The translations under genes were made by a program, and so were the position numbers. A DNA stretch of 64,000 nt from Bradyrhizobium sp. CIAT3101 (GTDB lineage: Bacteria > Pseudomonadota > Alphaproteobacteria > Rhizobiales > Xanthobacteraceae), in assembly GCF_029714945.1 (NCBI RefSeq), contig NZ_CP121634.1, positions 4,671,001 to 4,735,000 of the forward strand. The letters are read 5' to 3'. The first letter of the stretch is position 1, and each line of letters begins with the position of its first letter. Under the pieces are notes generated by a model. It saw nothing but the letters and a program-made list of their open reading frames with translations, made no database searches and was not told where the DNA came from. This document shows, piece after piece, positions 51,857 to 62,345 of the stretch.

Positions 51857-54301
51857 TCAGCTGCCTGTTGAGGCTTCGATTTTCGTTGAATCATTGGTCT
51901 TTTCAGCGGGCTCTTTGGTTTCGGCCGCCGGCTCTTTTGTTTCGTGCGCCGCGACGGAAGCCGCAGCCGTTTCCTTGATATCCGCCGTGGCTCCGGCCCT
52001 AGCCGCTGTCTCGGCCGGGTCCTTCGCCGGTTCTTTGACGGCCGGCGCCTGCACGGCTCCCTCGGCCTTCTTGGCCTCGCCGGAGATCGCAAAGCGCATC
52101 CGCATCCAGGCACCGCGCTGGCCTTCGCGGAAGTCGGAGGCGTCCTTCAGCTCGATGCGGCCGCCATGGTCTTCCAGCACGCGGCCGACGATGGCAAGGC
52201 CAAGGCCGGTGCCCTTGGCGCGCGTCGTCACATAGGGCTCGAGCAACCGCGAGCGCGCGACCTTGGGCAGTCCGATGCCGTTGTCGATCACGTCGATCAG
52301 CACGTCCTCGCCCTCGCGCGACACCACGACGTCGATGCGGCCCTTGCCGCCGTCCTTGCCGAGCTCTTCCGGCGGGACCTGCTCGATCGCCTCGGTCGCA
52401 TTCTTGACGATGTTGGTGACCGCCTGCGAGATCAGCCGCCGGTCGAACTGGGCGCGCAGCGGATCGTCCTTGAACTCGGCCTCGATATCGAGCTCGGGAT
52501 GGGCGACCTTCATCAGGAAGACCGCCTGCCGCACGGTGTCGGCGACGTCCTCGCCTTCCATCACGGGCTTCGGCATCCGCGCAAAGCGCGAGAACTCGTC
52601 GACCATGCGGCGGATGTCGTCGACCTGGCGCACGATGGTGTCGGTGCACTGGTCGAAGATCTGCTTGTCCTTGGCCTCGGTGATGTCCTTGCCGAACTTG
52701 CGGCGGATGCGCTCCGCGGAGAGCTGGATCGGCGTCAGCGGGTTCTTGATCTCGTGGGCGATGCGGCGCGCGACATCGCCCCAGGCCGAGGTGCGCTGCG
52801 CCGAGACCAGCTCGGTGATGTCGTCGAGCGTGATGATGTAGCTGTCGTGCGGCTGGTTCTTCTCGGCGCTGACCCGCACCGAAAGGTTTCGCTCGGTGCC
52901 ATCGCGCGTGATGGTGATCTGGCCCTGTACCAGGCGCTGGGTCCCTTCCCGCGACGTCTTCATCATCTCGTCGAGCTCGGGCAGCACGTCGGAGAGCGGA
53001 TGGCCGAGTGTTTCGGCCTCGGAATGACCGATCAGCTTCTCGGCTGAGCGGTTGAGAATGCCGACGCTGCCCGAGGTGTCGACGCCGATGATGCCGGCAC
53101 TCGCCGAAGACAGCACGGCTTCGATGAAGCGGCGGCGGCTGTCGATGAGGTCGCTGGCATTGACGAGCTCGTCGCGCTGGCTGCGCAGTTCCTGCGTCAT
53201 CTTGTTGAAGGTCTCGCCGAGCTGGGCGAGATCGCCCTCCGATTGATGCACGGGCACCTTCACATGGAGATCGCCGGTCGAAACCGTGTGGGCCGCGTTC
53301 ATCAGCCGCCGGATCGGCGCCACCAGCGAGTTGGCGAAGTTGAGGCCGATCAGCACCGAGGCCATCAGAATGGTCAACGCGATCACCGCGAACATCAGCG
53401 CGAACGCCACCTGGATGCCGAGCCGGCGCGACTCGATCTGGGCGTACTCGGCGACGCTGATCTCGGTCTGCTTGAGCTGACTGACGACCTTCGGATCGAG
53501 CGGGCGGGCGACGTACAGGAACGTGTCGCTGAAGGCGCGCAGGCGGATCACCGCGGCGACATAGCTCGCATCCGGCAGCACCGCGATCTCGGGCTCATTC
53601 TCGTTGACGTTACTGAGGAAGTCCGGCGCCGGCGGCGAATAGGCCAGCCGCATGCCGGTGTCGGCGGACTCCAGGATATTGGTGTTCTTGTCGATGATCA
53701 TCGCGCCCGGCAGGTTGCGGGAGCCGGCGCTGGCGGTCAGCAGCTCGCGGAACGACCGCCGATCCTGGTCGTAGAGCGGCCTTGCATGGGCGATGTCATT
53801 GGCCATGCCGAGAATGTCGCCGCGGATCAATTGCGCATGGTCCTGCATGTAGGCCCGCGCGATATCCAGCGAGTTCTGGATGACTTCCTTGGTCGGCCCC
53901 GAGAACAGCCGGTCGAGGCCGCGTTCGAGGGTGACGTTGGCGACGACGGAAACGAGCACCGCCGGCAGGACGGCGACGATCGAGAACAGGCTGACGATCT
54001 GGACATGCAGGCGCGCCGCCGCCCGGCCCCGCCGCCGCGCCAGGATCAGCTGCCAAAGCTCGCGCACGATGATGCCGACCAGCAGCAGGATCGTGCCCGC
54101 ATTGATCAGGTAGAACGACCGGACCACCTCCGGCGTCGGATCGATCCTGGTAAGGCCGGTCAGGACGAGGAAGGTCAGGAGGCCCGACAACAGCGCCAGC
54201 GCCACCGCAAACGGCACCAGCCAGCGTCGCACCGACCAACGCCGGGGCTCTTCCGCTGGGGCCGTGTCAAAGGATGCGGCCGAGGTATCTGCGCTGGTCA
54301 T
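51857..54301 (-). CDS. ntrY: Nitrogen regulation sensor histidine kinase NtrY
   Basis: This is an 814-residue membrane sensor kinase. It has about four N-terminal membrane helices around a large periplasmic part (residues about 25-310), then HAMP (NSLVAPIRRLMNAAHTVSTGDL), PAS (IDSRRRFIEAVLSSASAGIIGVDTSG), HisKA with the phospho-acceptor histidine ([21 protein letters not shown]) and HATPase (NIVKNATEAI, DNGIGLP, GTGLGLAIV). The C-terminal 75 residues are low-complexity and rich in Glu/Lys/Ala/Thr, an uncommon tail with repeated EPA units. It is read with ntrX. The upstream region of 508 bases contains several inverted repeats. Confidence 0.94.
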   Translation of the reverse strand: MTSADTSAASFDTAPAEEPRRWSVRRWLVPFAVALALLSGLLTFLVLTGLTRIDPTPEVVRSFYLINAGTILLLVGIIVRELWQLILARRRGRAAARLHVQIVSLFSIVAVLPAVLVSVVANVTLERGLDRLFSGPTKEVIQNSLDIARAYMQDHAQLIRGDILGMANDIAHARPLYDQDRRSFRELLTASAGSRNLPGAMIIDKNTNILESADTGMRLAYSPPAPDFLSNVNENEPEIAVLPDASYVAAVIRLRAFSDTFLYVARPLDPKVVSQLKQTEISVAEYAQIESRRLGIQVAFALMFAVIALTILMASVLIGLNFANSLVAPIRRLMNAAHTVSTGDLHVKVPVHQSEGDLAQLGETFNKMTQELRSQRDELVNASDLIDSRRRFIEAVLSSASAGIIGVDTSGSVGILNRSAEKLIGHSEAETLGHPLSDVLPELDEMMKTSREGTQRLVQGQITITRDGTERNLSVRVSAEKNQPHDSYIITLDDITELVSAQRTSAWGDVARRIAHEIKNPLTPIQLSAERIRRKFGKDITEAKDKQIFDQCTDTIVRQVDDIRRMVDEFSRFARMPKPVMEGEDVADTVRQAVFLMKVAHPELDIEAEFKDDPLRAQFDRRLISQAVTNIVKNATEAIEQVPPEELGKDGGKGRIDVVVSREGEDVLIDVIDNGIGLPKVARSRLLEPYVTTRAKGTGLGLAIVGRVLEDHGGRIELKDASDFREGQRGAWMRMRFAISGEAKKAEGAVQAPAVKEPAKDPAETAARAGATADIKETAAASVAAHETKEPAAETKEPAEKTNDSTKIEASTGS

Positions 54302-54444
54302 TCCGGCAATGGGGTGCTGAAAACGGGTCCGCTACGAGCGGCTACTGATGTATTCGTACCACATTGTTGCCGAATTGCGACAATTCCGCGGCGTCTCACC
54401 CGCGGCGGACGGGCGCATCCACAGGCGGATGCTGGTCAATTCCC

Positions 54445-54469
54445 CCGGAACAGAATCGGGCCGTTCCGG
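54445..54469. promoter_or_regulatory. Inverted repeat CCGGAAC-N11-GTTCCGG upstream of ntrY
   Basis: This is a perfect 7-base inverted repeat with an 11-base spacer, 144 bases upstream of ntrY. It could be an operator for the ntrYX promoter or a hairpin. It shares the GGAAC/GTTCC core with 54668-54680. Confidence 0.35.
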
Positions 54470-54480
54470 CTTGACCCGGC

Positions 54481-54627
54481 ATGGACAGGATATTTCTCGC
54501 GATAATGGTGTCGGCCGTGCTGCTGCTGATCGTGGCGTCGGACCTGCTGGTCAATGGCCCCAGCAGGCAGGACCAGACAGCGGAGATGGCCAACATGCAG
54601 CCGGTCGTCGCGCGCCTGATCCGATAG
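54481..54627 (+). CDS. Possible 48-residue membrane-anchored small protein
   Basis: This ATG-started frame encodes one strong hydrophobic helix (IFLAIMVSAVLLLIVASDLLV) followed by a polar tail ending VVARLIR. The layout, a membrane anchor with a short soluble tail, is what I would expect of a real small protein, and codon usage shows the normal GC-rich third positions. No good ribosome-binding site is seen, and it is antisense to the ntrY leader. It may be a small protein conserved near ntrYX; that needs comparison with relatives. Confidence 0.4.
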   Translation: MDRIFLAIMVSAVLLLIVASDLLVNGPSRQDQTAEMANMQPVVARLIR

Positions 54628-54667
54628 GTGCGACGCCGCGCCCTGCGGCCGAATGACAAATTCGAAC

Positions 54668-54680
54668 GTTCCAGCGGAAC
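54668..54680. promoter_or_regulatory. Inverted repeat GTTCC-AGC-GGAAC
   Basis: This is a perfect 5-base inverted repeat with a 3-base spacer, next to TTCGAA (54661-54666), in the ntrC-ntrY gap. It may be a regulator site or a small repeat. Confidence 0.3.
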
Positions 54681-54743
54681 ATTTCGGCCCGATTCGGACT
54701 TCTGCTCACCGCGTCAGCCACACAGGCCAGCGCGATCCGGACA

Positions 54744-54777
54744 GGCTCAGCTCACCTTTGGTAGGGGGAGCTGAGCC
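54744..54777. terminator. Strong hairpin downstream of ntrC
   Basis: GGCTCAGCTC (54744-54753) and GAGCTGAGCC (54768-54777) form a perfect 10-base stem with a 14-base loop, 33 bases beyond the ntrC stop. It probably ends or stabilises the dusB-ntrBC transcript before ntrY. A U-tract is absent on both strands, so a pure intrinsic terminator is not certain. Confidence 0.5.
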
Positions 54778-54809
54778 ACTCCGCGCGAATTGAGCGTTGG
54801 CCGCGAGGA

Positions 54810-56252
<1,443 letters not shown>

Positions 56253-56261
56253 CGTTAATCC

Positions 56262-57437
56262 TCATTTTGCCCCCTGTGATGCAGACGACGACTTCCCGGC
56301 AGAGCCGTCGCGACTGCTGTGATCAGCGTGTTTGACCGATGTGGAATACATCGGCATCAGCACGCGGAAGGTGGTCTTGCGCGGCTGAGACTCGCATTCG
56401 ATGATGCCCCCGTGATCGCCCACGATCTTCGCGACCAGCGCGAGACCGAGGCCAGAGCCGGTCTGCTTGGTGGTCACGAAGGGGTCGAACAGATTGGGCA
56501 GAAGGTCGTCCGGCACGCCTGGTCCATTGTCCCTCACGCAGAATTCCAGCGGCAGGGATACCCGGGATTTTTGACCGGGGACTGACAGGCGCACGCCGGG
56601 GCGGAACGCGGTGGTGAGCTGGATCTCGGCGTCGGGGACGTCGATCAGCGCTTCGGCGGCATTCTTCACCAGATTGAGGAACACCTGGATCAGCTGGTCC
56701 TGGTTCGCAAGCACGGGCGGCAGCGAGGGATCGTAGTCCTCGATGAAGCGGATGTTGCGGGCAAAGCCCGACTGCGCCAGCCGCTTCACGTGGTCGAGCA
56801 CCGAATGAATGTTGACAGGACCGCGCACCACCGGCCGCTCGTCGCCGAACACCTCCATGCGGTCGACCAGCGTCACGATGCGGTCGGCCTCGTCGCAGAT
56901 CAGGCGCGTCAGCATGCGGTCTTCGGAGGACGCCTGCTGCTCCAGCAGTTGCGCCGCGCCGCGGATGCCGGAGAGCGGATTTTTGATCTCGTGCGCCAGC
57001 ATCGCGGCCAGCGCGATCACCGAACGGGCGGCGCTGCGATGCGTGAGCTGCCGGTCCATCTTGTCGGCGATGGAGCGCTCCTGGAGCATCACCACGATGT
57101 GGCCGGGCCGCTCGGTCAGCGGCGCGACATGCAGATCGACCTGGCGGTCGCCGCCCATGCGCGGCGTGCCGAGATCGACCTTGTATTCGTTGACCGGCGA
57201 ATTCGACGAGCGCACCTGATCGATCAGCGCGAGCAAGGGGCTGCCGAACGGCACCAGCTCTTTCAGAGCCTGCCGCTTCAGGAACTGCGTCGAGATATCG
57301 AAGAAGGCTTCGGTCGCGATATTGGCGGCGACGATCTTGCCGTCCGGCCCGATCATCAGCACGGGGTTGGGCAAGGCGTCCAGGATCGCGTCGCTCTCGG
57401 ACGGAAGCGGCCGGCGATAGTCAGCGGCTGAGCTCAT
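56262..57437 (-). CDS. ntrB: Nitrogen regulation sensor histidine kinase NtrB
   Basis: This is a 391-residue cytoplasmic kinase/phosphatase of NtrC, controlled by the PII protein. It has an N-terminal PAS domain ([22 protein letters not shown]), a HisKA box with the phospho-acceptor histidine ([21 protein letters not shown]) and an HATPase domain ([39 protein letters not shown]). The ATG at 57437 overlaps the dusB stop (ATGA). An in-frame ATG at 57452 inside dusB is an alternative start. Confidence 0.95.
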   Translation of the reverse strand: MSSAADYRRPLPSESDAILDALPNPVLMIGPDGKIVAANIATEAFFDISTQFLKRQALKELVPFGSPLLALIDQVRSSNSPVNEYKVDLGTPRMGGDRQVDLHVAPLTERPGHIVVMLQERSIADKMDRQLTHRSAARSVIALAAMLAHEIKNPLSGIRGAAQLLEQQASSEDRMLTRLICDEADRIVTLVDRMEVFGDERPVVRGPVNIHSVLDHVKRLAQSGFARNIRFIEDYDPSLPPVLANQDQLIQVFLNLVKNAAEALIDVPDAEIQLTTAFRPGVRLSVPGQKSRVSLPLEFCVRDNGPGVPDDLLPNLFDPFVTTKQTGSGLGLALVAKIVGDHGGIIECESQPRKTTFRVLMPMYSTSVKHADHSSRDGSAGKSSSASQGAK

Positions 57438-58510
57438 GCAGCGGCGCTCCATGCGAAATCGTCGAAGGCATCCTGCAGCGACTGGTGGACGAGGCCCGGA
57501 TCTTCGGATGTGAGGATCTTCTGGCGCCAGGCCTTCAGCGTCTCGATCGGCGCGCCGCTCGCGTCTGCCGCGACATCGAGCGCCCAGCCGAGATGCTTGC
57601 GCGCATGCTTGAGGCCAACACGCAGGCCATAGAGCGCGCAGACGCCCTCATAGAGCGTACGGACATAATGCAGCTGCGTTGCGAGCGACGGCGTTGCTTC
57701 AGCTGCGCCGCCGTTCAGGCGCCGGCCGATCTCGCCGGGCAGCCAGGGCTGGCCCTGCGCGCCGCGGCCGATCATCACGGCATCGGCGCCGGAGGCCTGA
57801 AGCGCCGCGAGCGCCTTCTCGTAAGTGGTGATGTCGCCGTTGACGACGAGCGGAATGGAGATGGCCTCGCGCACCGCGCGGATCGCATCCCAATCGGCCT
57901 CGCCCTTGTAGAACTGGCAGCGCGTGCGGCCATGCACGGTGACGAGCTTGATGCCGGCAGCCTCCGCGCGACGAGCGAGCTCCGGCGCGTTGCGGGTGCG
58001 GTCGTCCCAGCCGAGCCGCATCTTCAGCGTCACCGGGACTTTCACGGCTGATATCGTCGCCTCGATCAGGCTGACGGCGTGATCGAGATCGCGCATCAGG
58101 GCCGAGCCGGACTGGCCGCCGGTGACGTGGCGGGCCGGGCAGCCCATGTTGATATCGATGATGTCGGCGCCCTCGGCTTCGGCGATCCGGGCGCCCTCCG
58201 CCATCCAATGCGCCTCGCAACCGGCGAGCTGGACCACATGCGGCCCGACCCCGGTTGCTTCGCAGCGCAACCGCGACATCCGGTGCCCATTGGCGAGCTC
58301 ATCGCTGGCGGTCATTTCGGAGACGACCAGACCCGCCCCAAGCTCAGCGGCCAACCGCCGGACGGGTGAGTCCGTCACTCCCGACATCGGTGCCAGGAAG
58401 ACCGGGGTGGCGATTTCAATTTCGCCTATTTTCAACGGCTTAGAGCCTGATCTTGCCGAGCCGGTCACAGGGGTCTCGTTGAGTGGACAGGGCCTCATCG
58501 CGCCTGCCAT
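57434..58510 (-). CDS. dusB: tRNA-dihydrouridine synthase B (NifR3)
   Basis: This is a 358-residue FMN-dependent TIM-barrel enzyme that reduces uridine to dihydrouridine in tRNA. Signatures are [21 protein letters not shown], the catalytic cysteine in [36 protein letters not shown] and [11 protein letters not shown]. It is the first gene of the dusB(nifR3)-ntrB-ntrC operon typical of alphaproteobacteria. Start can be at 58510 (MAGAMRP) or four codons later. An NtrC-type palindrome lies 13-27 bases upstream. Confidence 0.95.
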   Translation of the reverse strand: MAGAMRPCPLNETPVTGSARSGSKPLKIGEIEIATPVFLAPMSGVTDSPVRRLAAELGAGLVVSEMTASDELANGHRMSRLRCEATGVGPHVVQLAGCEAHWMAEGARIAEAEGADIIDINMGCPARHVTGGQSGSALMRDLDHAVSLIEATISAVKVPVTLKMRLGWDDRTRNAPELARRAEAAGIKLVTVHGRTRCQFYKGEADWDAIRAVREAISIPLVVNGDITTYEKALAALQASGADAVMIGRGAQGQPWLPGEIGRRLNGGAAEATPSLATQLHYVRTLYEGVCALYGLRVGLKHARKHLGWALDVAADASGAPIETLKAWRQKILTSEDPGLVHQSLQDAFDDFAWSAAA

Positions 58511-58522
58511 GGCCTATCTTGC

Positions 58523-58537
58523 GCACAATTCTTGTGC
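58523..58537. promoter_or_regulatory. NtrC-type binding site upstream of dusB-ntrBC
   Basis: GCACAATTCTTGTGC is a perfect palindrome (6-base arms, 3-base centre) and fits the NtrC pattern GCAC-N7-GTGC. It lies 13-27 bases before the dusB start, where bound NtrC would block transcription. Negative autoregulation of this operon by NtrC is known in other bacteria, so the site is a strong candidate for that role here. Confidence 0.65.
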
Positions 58538-58618
58538 AGTCAAGCGTCATGCCTACAGTTTAGACAGTTCTGCAAATCTTTCAAGTGCAGTGCAGCAAAA
58601 TGCTGAATCCCACAATCC

Positions 58619-58637
58619 GGGGAAACCCCCTTTTTTT
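58619..58637 (+). terminator. Small GGGG-AAA-CCCC hairpin with T7 tract upstream of ispDF
   Basis: GGGGAAACCCCC followed by seven T resembles a minimal intrinsic terminator or attenuator on the plus strand, 80-98 bases before the ispDF ATG. The stem has only four or five pairs. Its purpose is unclear. Confidence 0.3.
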
Positions 58638-58716
58638 GCGGGCCTGCCGTGCTAGAGGCATGCCGGCAATCACCCCACGCCCGACGCATCCCCTAACAGC
58701 TGAATATTTGAGTCCT

Positions 58717-59913
58717 ATGGCGAAATCACAGCGCACCGCAGTTGTTCTTGTCGCGGCCGGTCGTGGCCTGCGCGCAGGCGCCGGCGGGCCGAAGCAATAT
58801 CGTGAGATCGGCGGCGTGCCGGTGATCTACCGCGCCATGGAAGCCTTCAGCACCCATGCCGACGTATTCGCGGTGCAGCCGGTGGTGAACCCGGATGACA
58901 GCGCCATGTTCACGGCAGCGGTCGCAGGTCTGAAGCACGAGGCACCCACCAATGGCGGCACGACGCGCCAGGCCTCGGTGCTCGCCGGCCTCGAAGCGCT
59001 GGCAAAGCACGAGCCCGACATCGTCCTGATTCACGACGCCGCGCGCCCCTTCGTCTCGGCTGGCGTGATCTCGCGGGCGATCGAGGCGGCAAGCCGCACG
59101 GGTGCGGCGATCCCCGTCGTCCCCGTCACCGACACGATCAAGGTCACGGGCGCGGACGGCAATGTCGAGGACACGCCCGACCGGGCTTCCTTGCGAATCG
59201 CGCAGACGCCGCAATCCTTTCGTTTCGACGTCATCCTCGAAGCGCATCGTCGCGCGGCAAAGGATGGACGAAGCGATTTCACCGATGATGCCGCGATCGC
59301 CGAATGGGCGGGATTGACGGTTGCGACCTTTGAAGGCGATGTTGCCAATATGAAGCTCACCACTCCCGAAGATTTCGTGCGCGAGGAAGCGCGCCTGGCC
59401 AGCCTGCTCGGCGACATCAGGACCGGCACGGGCTATGACGTGCATGCCTTCGGCGAAGGCGACCACCTCATGCTCTGCGGCGTGCGCGTGCCGCACACGA
59501 AGGGCTTCCTGGCCCATTCCGACGGTGACGTCGGCCTGCATGCGCTGGTCGACGCGATCCTCGGCGCGCTCGCCGACGGCGACATCGGCTCGCACTTCCC
59601 GCCGAGCGATGCGAAGTGGAAGGGCGCCTCCTCCGACCAGTTCCTGAAATACGCCATCGAGCGCGTCACGGCACGCGGCGGCCGCATCGCCAATCTCGAG
59701 GTCACCATGATCTGCGAGCGGCCGAAGATCGGCCCGTTGCGTGACGTCATGCGCGCGCGCATCGCCGAGATCTCCGGCGTCGATGTCTCCCGCGTCGCGG
59801 TGAAGGCGACGACCAGCGAGCGGCTCGGCTTCACCGGCCGCGAGGAAGGCATCGCGGCGACCGCGAGCGCCACCATCCGCCTGCCATTTAACGAAAAGAC
59901 TTGGAGCGTCTAG
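58717..59913 (+). CDS. ispDF: Bifunctional IspD/IspF isoprenoid enzyme
   Basis: This is a 398-residue fusion of two non-consecutive MEP-pathway enzymes. Residues 1-230 are IspD (CTP-dependent cytidylyltransferase; nucleotide loop [37 protein letters not shown]). Residues 235-398 are IspF ([61 protein letters not shown], given as span 239-300, with Asp and His zinc ligands). The fusion is typical of alphaproteobacteria. ATG at 58717 is chosen from the family N-terminus; a longer in-frame reading has no support. Divergent from dusB; cinA follows after three bases. Confidence 0.95.
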   Translation: MAKSQRTAVVLVAAGRGLRAGAGGPKQYREIGGVPVIYRAMEAFSTHADVFAVQPVVNPDDSAMFTAAVAGLKHEAPTNGGTTRQASVLAGLEALAKHEPDIVLIHDAARPFVSAGVISRAIEAASRTGAAIPVVPVTDTIKVTGADGNVEDTPDRASLRIAQTPQSFRFDVILEAHRRAAKDGRSDFTDDAAIAEWAGLTVATFEGDVANMKLTTPEDFVREEARLASLLGDIRTGTGYDVHAFGEGDHLMLCGVRVPHTKGFLAHSDGDVGLHALVDAILGALADGDIGSHFPPSDAKWKGASSDQFLKYAIERVTARGGRIANLEVTMICERPKIGPLRDVMRARIAEISGVDVSRVAVKATTSERLGFTGREEGIAATASATIRLPFNEKTWSV

Positions 59914-59916
59914 GTC

Positions 59917-60528
59917 ATGGCCGGCAGCGACGCACGCGCCCTCTCCCGCTCGCTGCTCGACCTCTGCCGGATGCGCAAGCTGACCATCGCGACCGCCGAG
60001 TCCTGTACCGGCGGCCTCGTTGCCGGCGCGCTGACCGACATCCCCGGCTCCTCTGACGTCATCGACCGCGGCTTCGTCACCTATTCCAACGACGCCAAGC
60101 GCGCGATGCTCGGCGTCGAGGCCGGCACGCTCACCAATTTCGGCGCCGTCAGCAAGGAGACCGCGACCGCAATGGCAGTCGGCGCGCTGGAGCGTGCCGG
60201 CGTCGACCTCGCGGTTGCCATCACTGGCATCGCCGGTCCCGGCGGCGCTACCCCGGGCAAGCCGGTCGGCCTCGTCCATTTTGCCGCCGCCGCGCGCGAC
60301 GGCCGCATCATCCATCGCGAGCAGCGCTTCGGCGCGATCGGCCGCACCGCCGTGCGCCAGCGCTCGGTGGTCGAGGCGCTGCGCATGCTGATGGAGCTCG
60401 CCCGCGGCCCGCAAGCCGCTGCCAAGCCCCGCCGTGCCACCGCCGCGACGAGACTTCGTCCGCGCGTGACCCGCTCACCGCGCCGGCACGTCGTGAAGCG
60501 CAGGACGCCGCGGTCGCCGCGCGGGTGA
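59917..60528 (+). CDS. cinA: CinA-family C-terminal (nicotinamide-nucleotide amidase) protein with basic tail
   Basis: This is a 203-residue stand-alone CinA C-terminal domain, the PncC-type amidase that deamidates nicotinamide mononucleotide in NAD recycling. Signatures are TIATAESCTGGLVAGALTDIPGSSDV (catalytic Ser/Thr region), YSNDAKRAMLGV, GAVSKETATAMA and ITGIAGPGGATPGKPVGLV. The core ends near residue 163. Residues 164-203 are a Pro/Arg/Lys-rich tail (RRATAATRLRPRVTR...) not usual for the family; it could bind nucleic acid or be a reading past the original stop. Starts three bases after ispDF. Confidence 0.9.
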   Translation: MAGSDARALSRSLLDLCRMRKLTIATAESCTGGLVAGALTDIPGSSDVIDRGFVTYSNDAKRAMLGVEAGTLTNFGAVSKETATAMAVGALERAGVDLAVAITGIAGPGGATPGKPVGLVHFAAAARDGRIIHREQRFGAIGRTAVRQRSVVEALRMLMELARGPQAAAKPRRATAATRLRPRVTRSPRRHVVKRRTPRSPRG

Positions 60529-60529
60529 C

Positions 60530-60690
60530 GCGCCCTACGCAGCCGCGAGAGCACGCGTTGCTTGACCGCATCGGCATCCGACGGCTTCACCTTTGCACTC
60601 ACGGTCAATTGCTCGCTGACGCGCGGGTCATCGCGCAGCTCCTGCAGGATCTGGTCGGATTGCTCCTGCAGCTGGTGCGCCCCTGCGCAT
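60530..60690 (-). pseudogene. Possible gene remnant on the minus strand
   Basis: A minus-strand frame reads AHQLQEQSDQILQELRDDPR..SEQLTVSAKVKPSDADAVKQRVLSRLRR, which looks like a genuine helical protein segment. It has no start codon before the in-frame TAG near 60738 and runs into the cinA tail region. It may be the eroded end of a gene or a coincidence. No family recognised. Confidence 0.3.
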
Positions 60691-60734
60691 CTTTGCCTCT
60701 GACTCCCGGGAATCGATCGGCAGGACTTCCGCGT

Positions 60735-60929
60735 CTAGGTCAGGTCCGATCCTTGCGAGGTTCGCGCGATCCGATGGATGACGGGAAGCTTCTGCTCGAT
60801 CGCCTTCGCGAGCACAGTTCCGGTGGTCCGGCCGAGCTCCTTCGCGATCATCGTGATTGGCTTGGTCCCTGCAAGCTTCCTGAGTCGATTGAGGTCGTCG
60901 TCGCTCCACGACTGCTTCCAGCGCGCCAT
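60735..60929 (-). CDS. Small SANT/Myb-like helix-turn-helix protein
   Basis: This is a 64-residue basic protein beginning MARWKQSWSDDDLNRLRKLAGTKPI. The tryptophan spacing and the helix-turn-helix pattern (SDDDLNRLRKLAGTKPITMIAKELGRTTGTVLAKAIEQ, span 8-45) resemble SANT/Myb-like DNA-binding domains (as found in many small rhizobial proteins). ATG at 60929 is preceded by AGGAG. It is read toward cinA. Function is unknown; a small DNA-binding regulator is possible. Confidence 0.6.
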   Translation of the reverse strand: MARWKQSWSDDDLNRLRKLAGTKPITMIAKELGRTTGTVLAKAIEQKLPVIHRIARTSQGSDLT

Positions 60930-61629
60930 GTCTCCTGGTTCCGCTACACAAGCCCTGCGCCCGACTCGGAGTCTAATTGTCCCCCTCGCGAAATGCAGCC
61001 CGTCCTGATGTGCCATCCACGACAAGGGGTGTTCCGTCACTCCTCTGCATTTTGGCACAAACTGCACTTGTCACCGATCCTCATCGAGGCGTGAATCGAC
61101 GGTTGGGTGCCAGCTAGCGGGCACTTCACAGCCCTCGCGTTGCCCGTCGGCAAAACACCCCACAAACGGGTCAATCCGCGCACGCGAAAAGATTCCGCTT
61201 TACCGAATTTCGGATTTGCAGTGGAGATCCGCCACCTCATCCCGGTCAGAGGGGCGGATCGCGATCGTCACGAATTTGGGGTGAGCCGTGGTGGACGCAG
61301 GTCGCATCGGCGCGAAGGGCATCGCAGGGCGGATAATCGTGAGCGAGAGCGTCGCGCGCACGACCGCACCCGGTCTTCCCTGCGCCCTCTGACAAAGAGG
61401 GTGATACAACGAGGCTAAGCTCGGGCACGAGCGGCTGCGAGGCTGCAGCATCATGTTTGCTTTTCAAATTGCACGCAAATTTGTCCAAATCGATCATCAT
61501 GTGCGATGCAGCGGCGCGACCAAACGTCGTCGTCCCTAAGTGATCTTGCGTTGAAAAATATTGGCGCAATAATGCCGCTCTACGTTGCGATCCGGAATCA
61601 ACCGGTCCAGCACACTGGAGGGCGACACC
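60930..61629. other. Gene-free region upstream of cytochrome c operon
   Basis: These 700 bases hold no gene I can support. The part 61120-61445 looks like a degenerate copy of a long Bradyrhizobium repeat. The part 61446-61629 is more AT-rich (GAAAAATATTGGCGCAATAATG) and should contain the promoter of the cytochrome genes. No convincing FNR/FixK box (TTGAT-N4-ATCAA) was seen. Confidence 0.5.
61120..61445. repeat. Degenerate copy of a long Bradyrhizobium intergenic repeat
   Basis: The succession CGTTGCCCGTCGGCAAAACA, ACCGAATTTCGGATTTG, TCAGAGGGGCGGATCGCGAT, CGTCACGAAT, and CCGGTCTTCCCTGCGCCCTC is the order I remember from a high-copy repeat of several hundred bases in Bradyrhizobium genomes. 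Here it is shortened. Frames inside it are not real genes. The call depends on memory and should be checked by a genome self-search. Confidence 0.5.
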
Positions 61630-62337
61630 GTGTTCGCTCGCGACGCGGCTCTGGCCGCTGCACTTTTCACTTTGGCCGTCTTTGATGGTGCGGCCGCGCA
61701 AACGGCCAACCAGCCTCCTGATACCATGGCGGCGCGGGTGGAGGCCTGCACGCCCTGTCATGGCAACAAGGGCGAAGGCACCAGCGACGTCTATTTCCCG
61801 CGACTTGGCGGCAAGCCGGCCGGCTATCTCTACAACCAGCTCCTCGCCTTCCGCAGTGGCCGGCGCAAATACCCGCCGATGAACTATCTGCTGGAGTTTC
61901 TGCCCGATCCCTATCTGGAGGCGATGGCGGAATATTTTGCCAGCGAGCACCCGCCATTACCGCAGCCCGTGCCGAGCGAGGTCAGCAAGGAAGTCCTCGC
62001 GCAGGGCGAATTGCTCGCGACCAGCGGCGATGCCGGTCGTAATATACCGGCGTGTGTGAGCTGCCATGGTCCGGGACTCACGGGCATGCAGCCCGGCATC
62101 CCCGGCCTGCTCGGCTTGCGCGCCGCCTATGTCAGCGCCCAGCTCGGCGCATGGCGCTACGGCACCCGCACGGCGAAATCGCCCGACTGCATGCAGCTCG
62201 TTGCCGGCCACCTGACCGAGGCCGACGTCACCGCGGTCGCGGCCTGGCTTGCGACGCGCCCTGCCCCCGCAAATCCTGCACCCGTTGCGAAAGGCACCTA
62301 CGCGTTGCCGTTCGGCTGCGGCAGCCAGCCCAACTGA
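61630..62337 (+). CDS. Di-haem cytochrome c (c4-like)
   Basis: This is a 235-residue periplasmic cytochrome with two haem-binding motifs, CTPCH and CVSCH. Each is followed by a cytochrome c fold with methionine ligand candidates. The signal peptide is VFARDAALAAALFTLAVFDGAAA from the GTG at 61630, preceded by GGAGGG. Arrangement of two similar halves resembles cytochrome c4, an electron donor to terminal oxidases. It lies eight bases before the three-haem cytochrome gene and belongs to the oxidase operon that runs off the window. Confidence 0.85.
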   Translation: MFARDAALAAALFTLAVFDGAAAQTANQPPDTMAARVEACTPCHGNKGEGTSDVYFPRLGGKPAGYLYNQLLAFRSGRRKYPPMNYLLEFLPDPYLEAMAEYFASEHPPLPQPVPSEVSKEVLAQGELLATSGDAGRNIPACVSCHGPGLTGMQPGIPGLLGLRAAYVSAQLGAWRYGTRTAKSPDCMQLVAGHLTEADVTAVAAWLATRPAPANPAPVAKGTYALPFGCGSQPN

Positions 62338-62345
62338 CGAGGCGG

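Larger units (their letters stand above)
54302..54809. other. ntrC-ntrY intergenic region
   Basis: This 508-base region holds no large gene. It contains a 10-base-stem hairpin next to ntrC (54744-54777), two inverted repeats built on GTTCC/GGAAC (54668-54680; 54445-54469), and a small plus-strand open frame (54481-54627). The minus-strand ntrY promoter must lie here. Confidence 0.6.

Noticed and set aside
61446..61629. FNR/FixK box before the cytochrome operon
   Set aside because: TTGCGATCCGGAATCAA has the right ends but the wrong spacing for TTGAT-N4-ATCAA or TTG-N8-CAA. No other match was seen.
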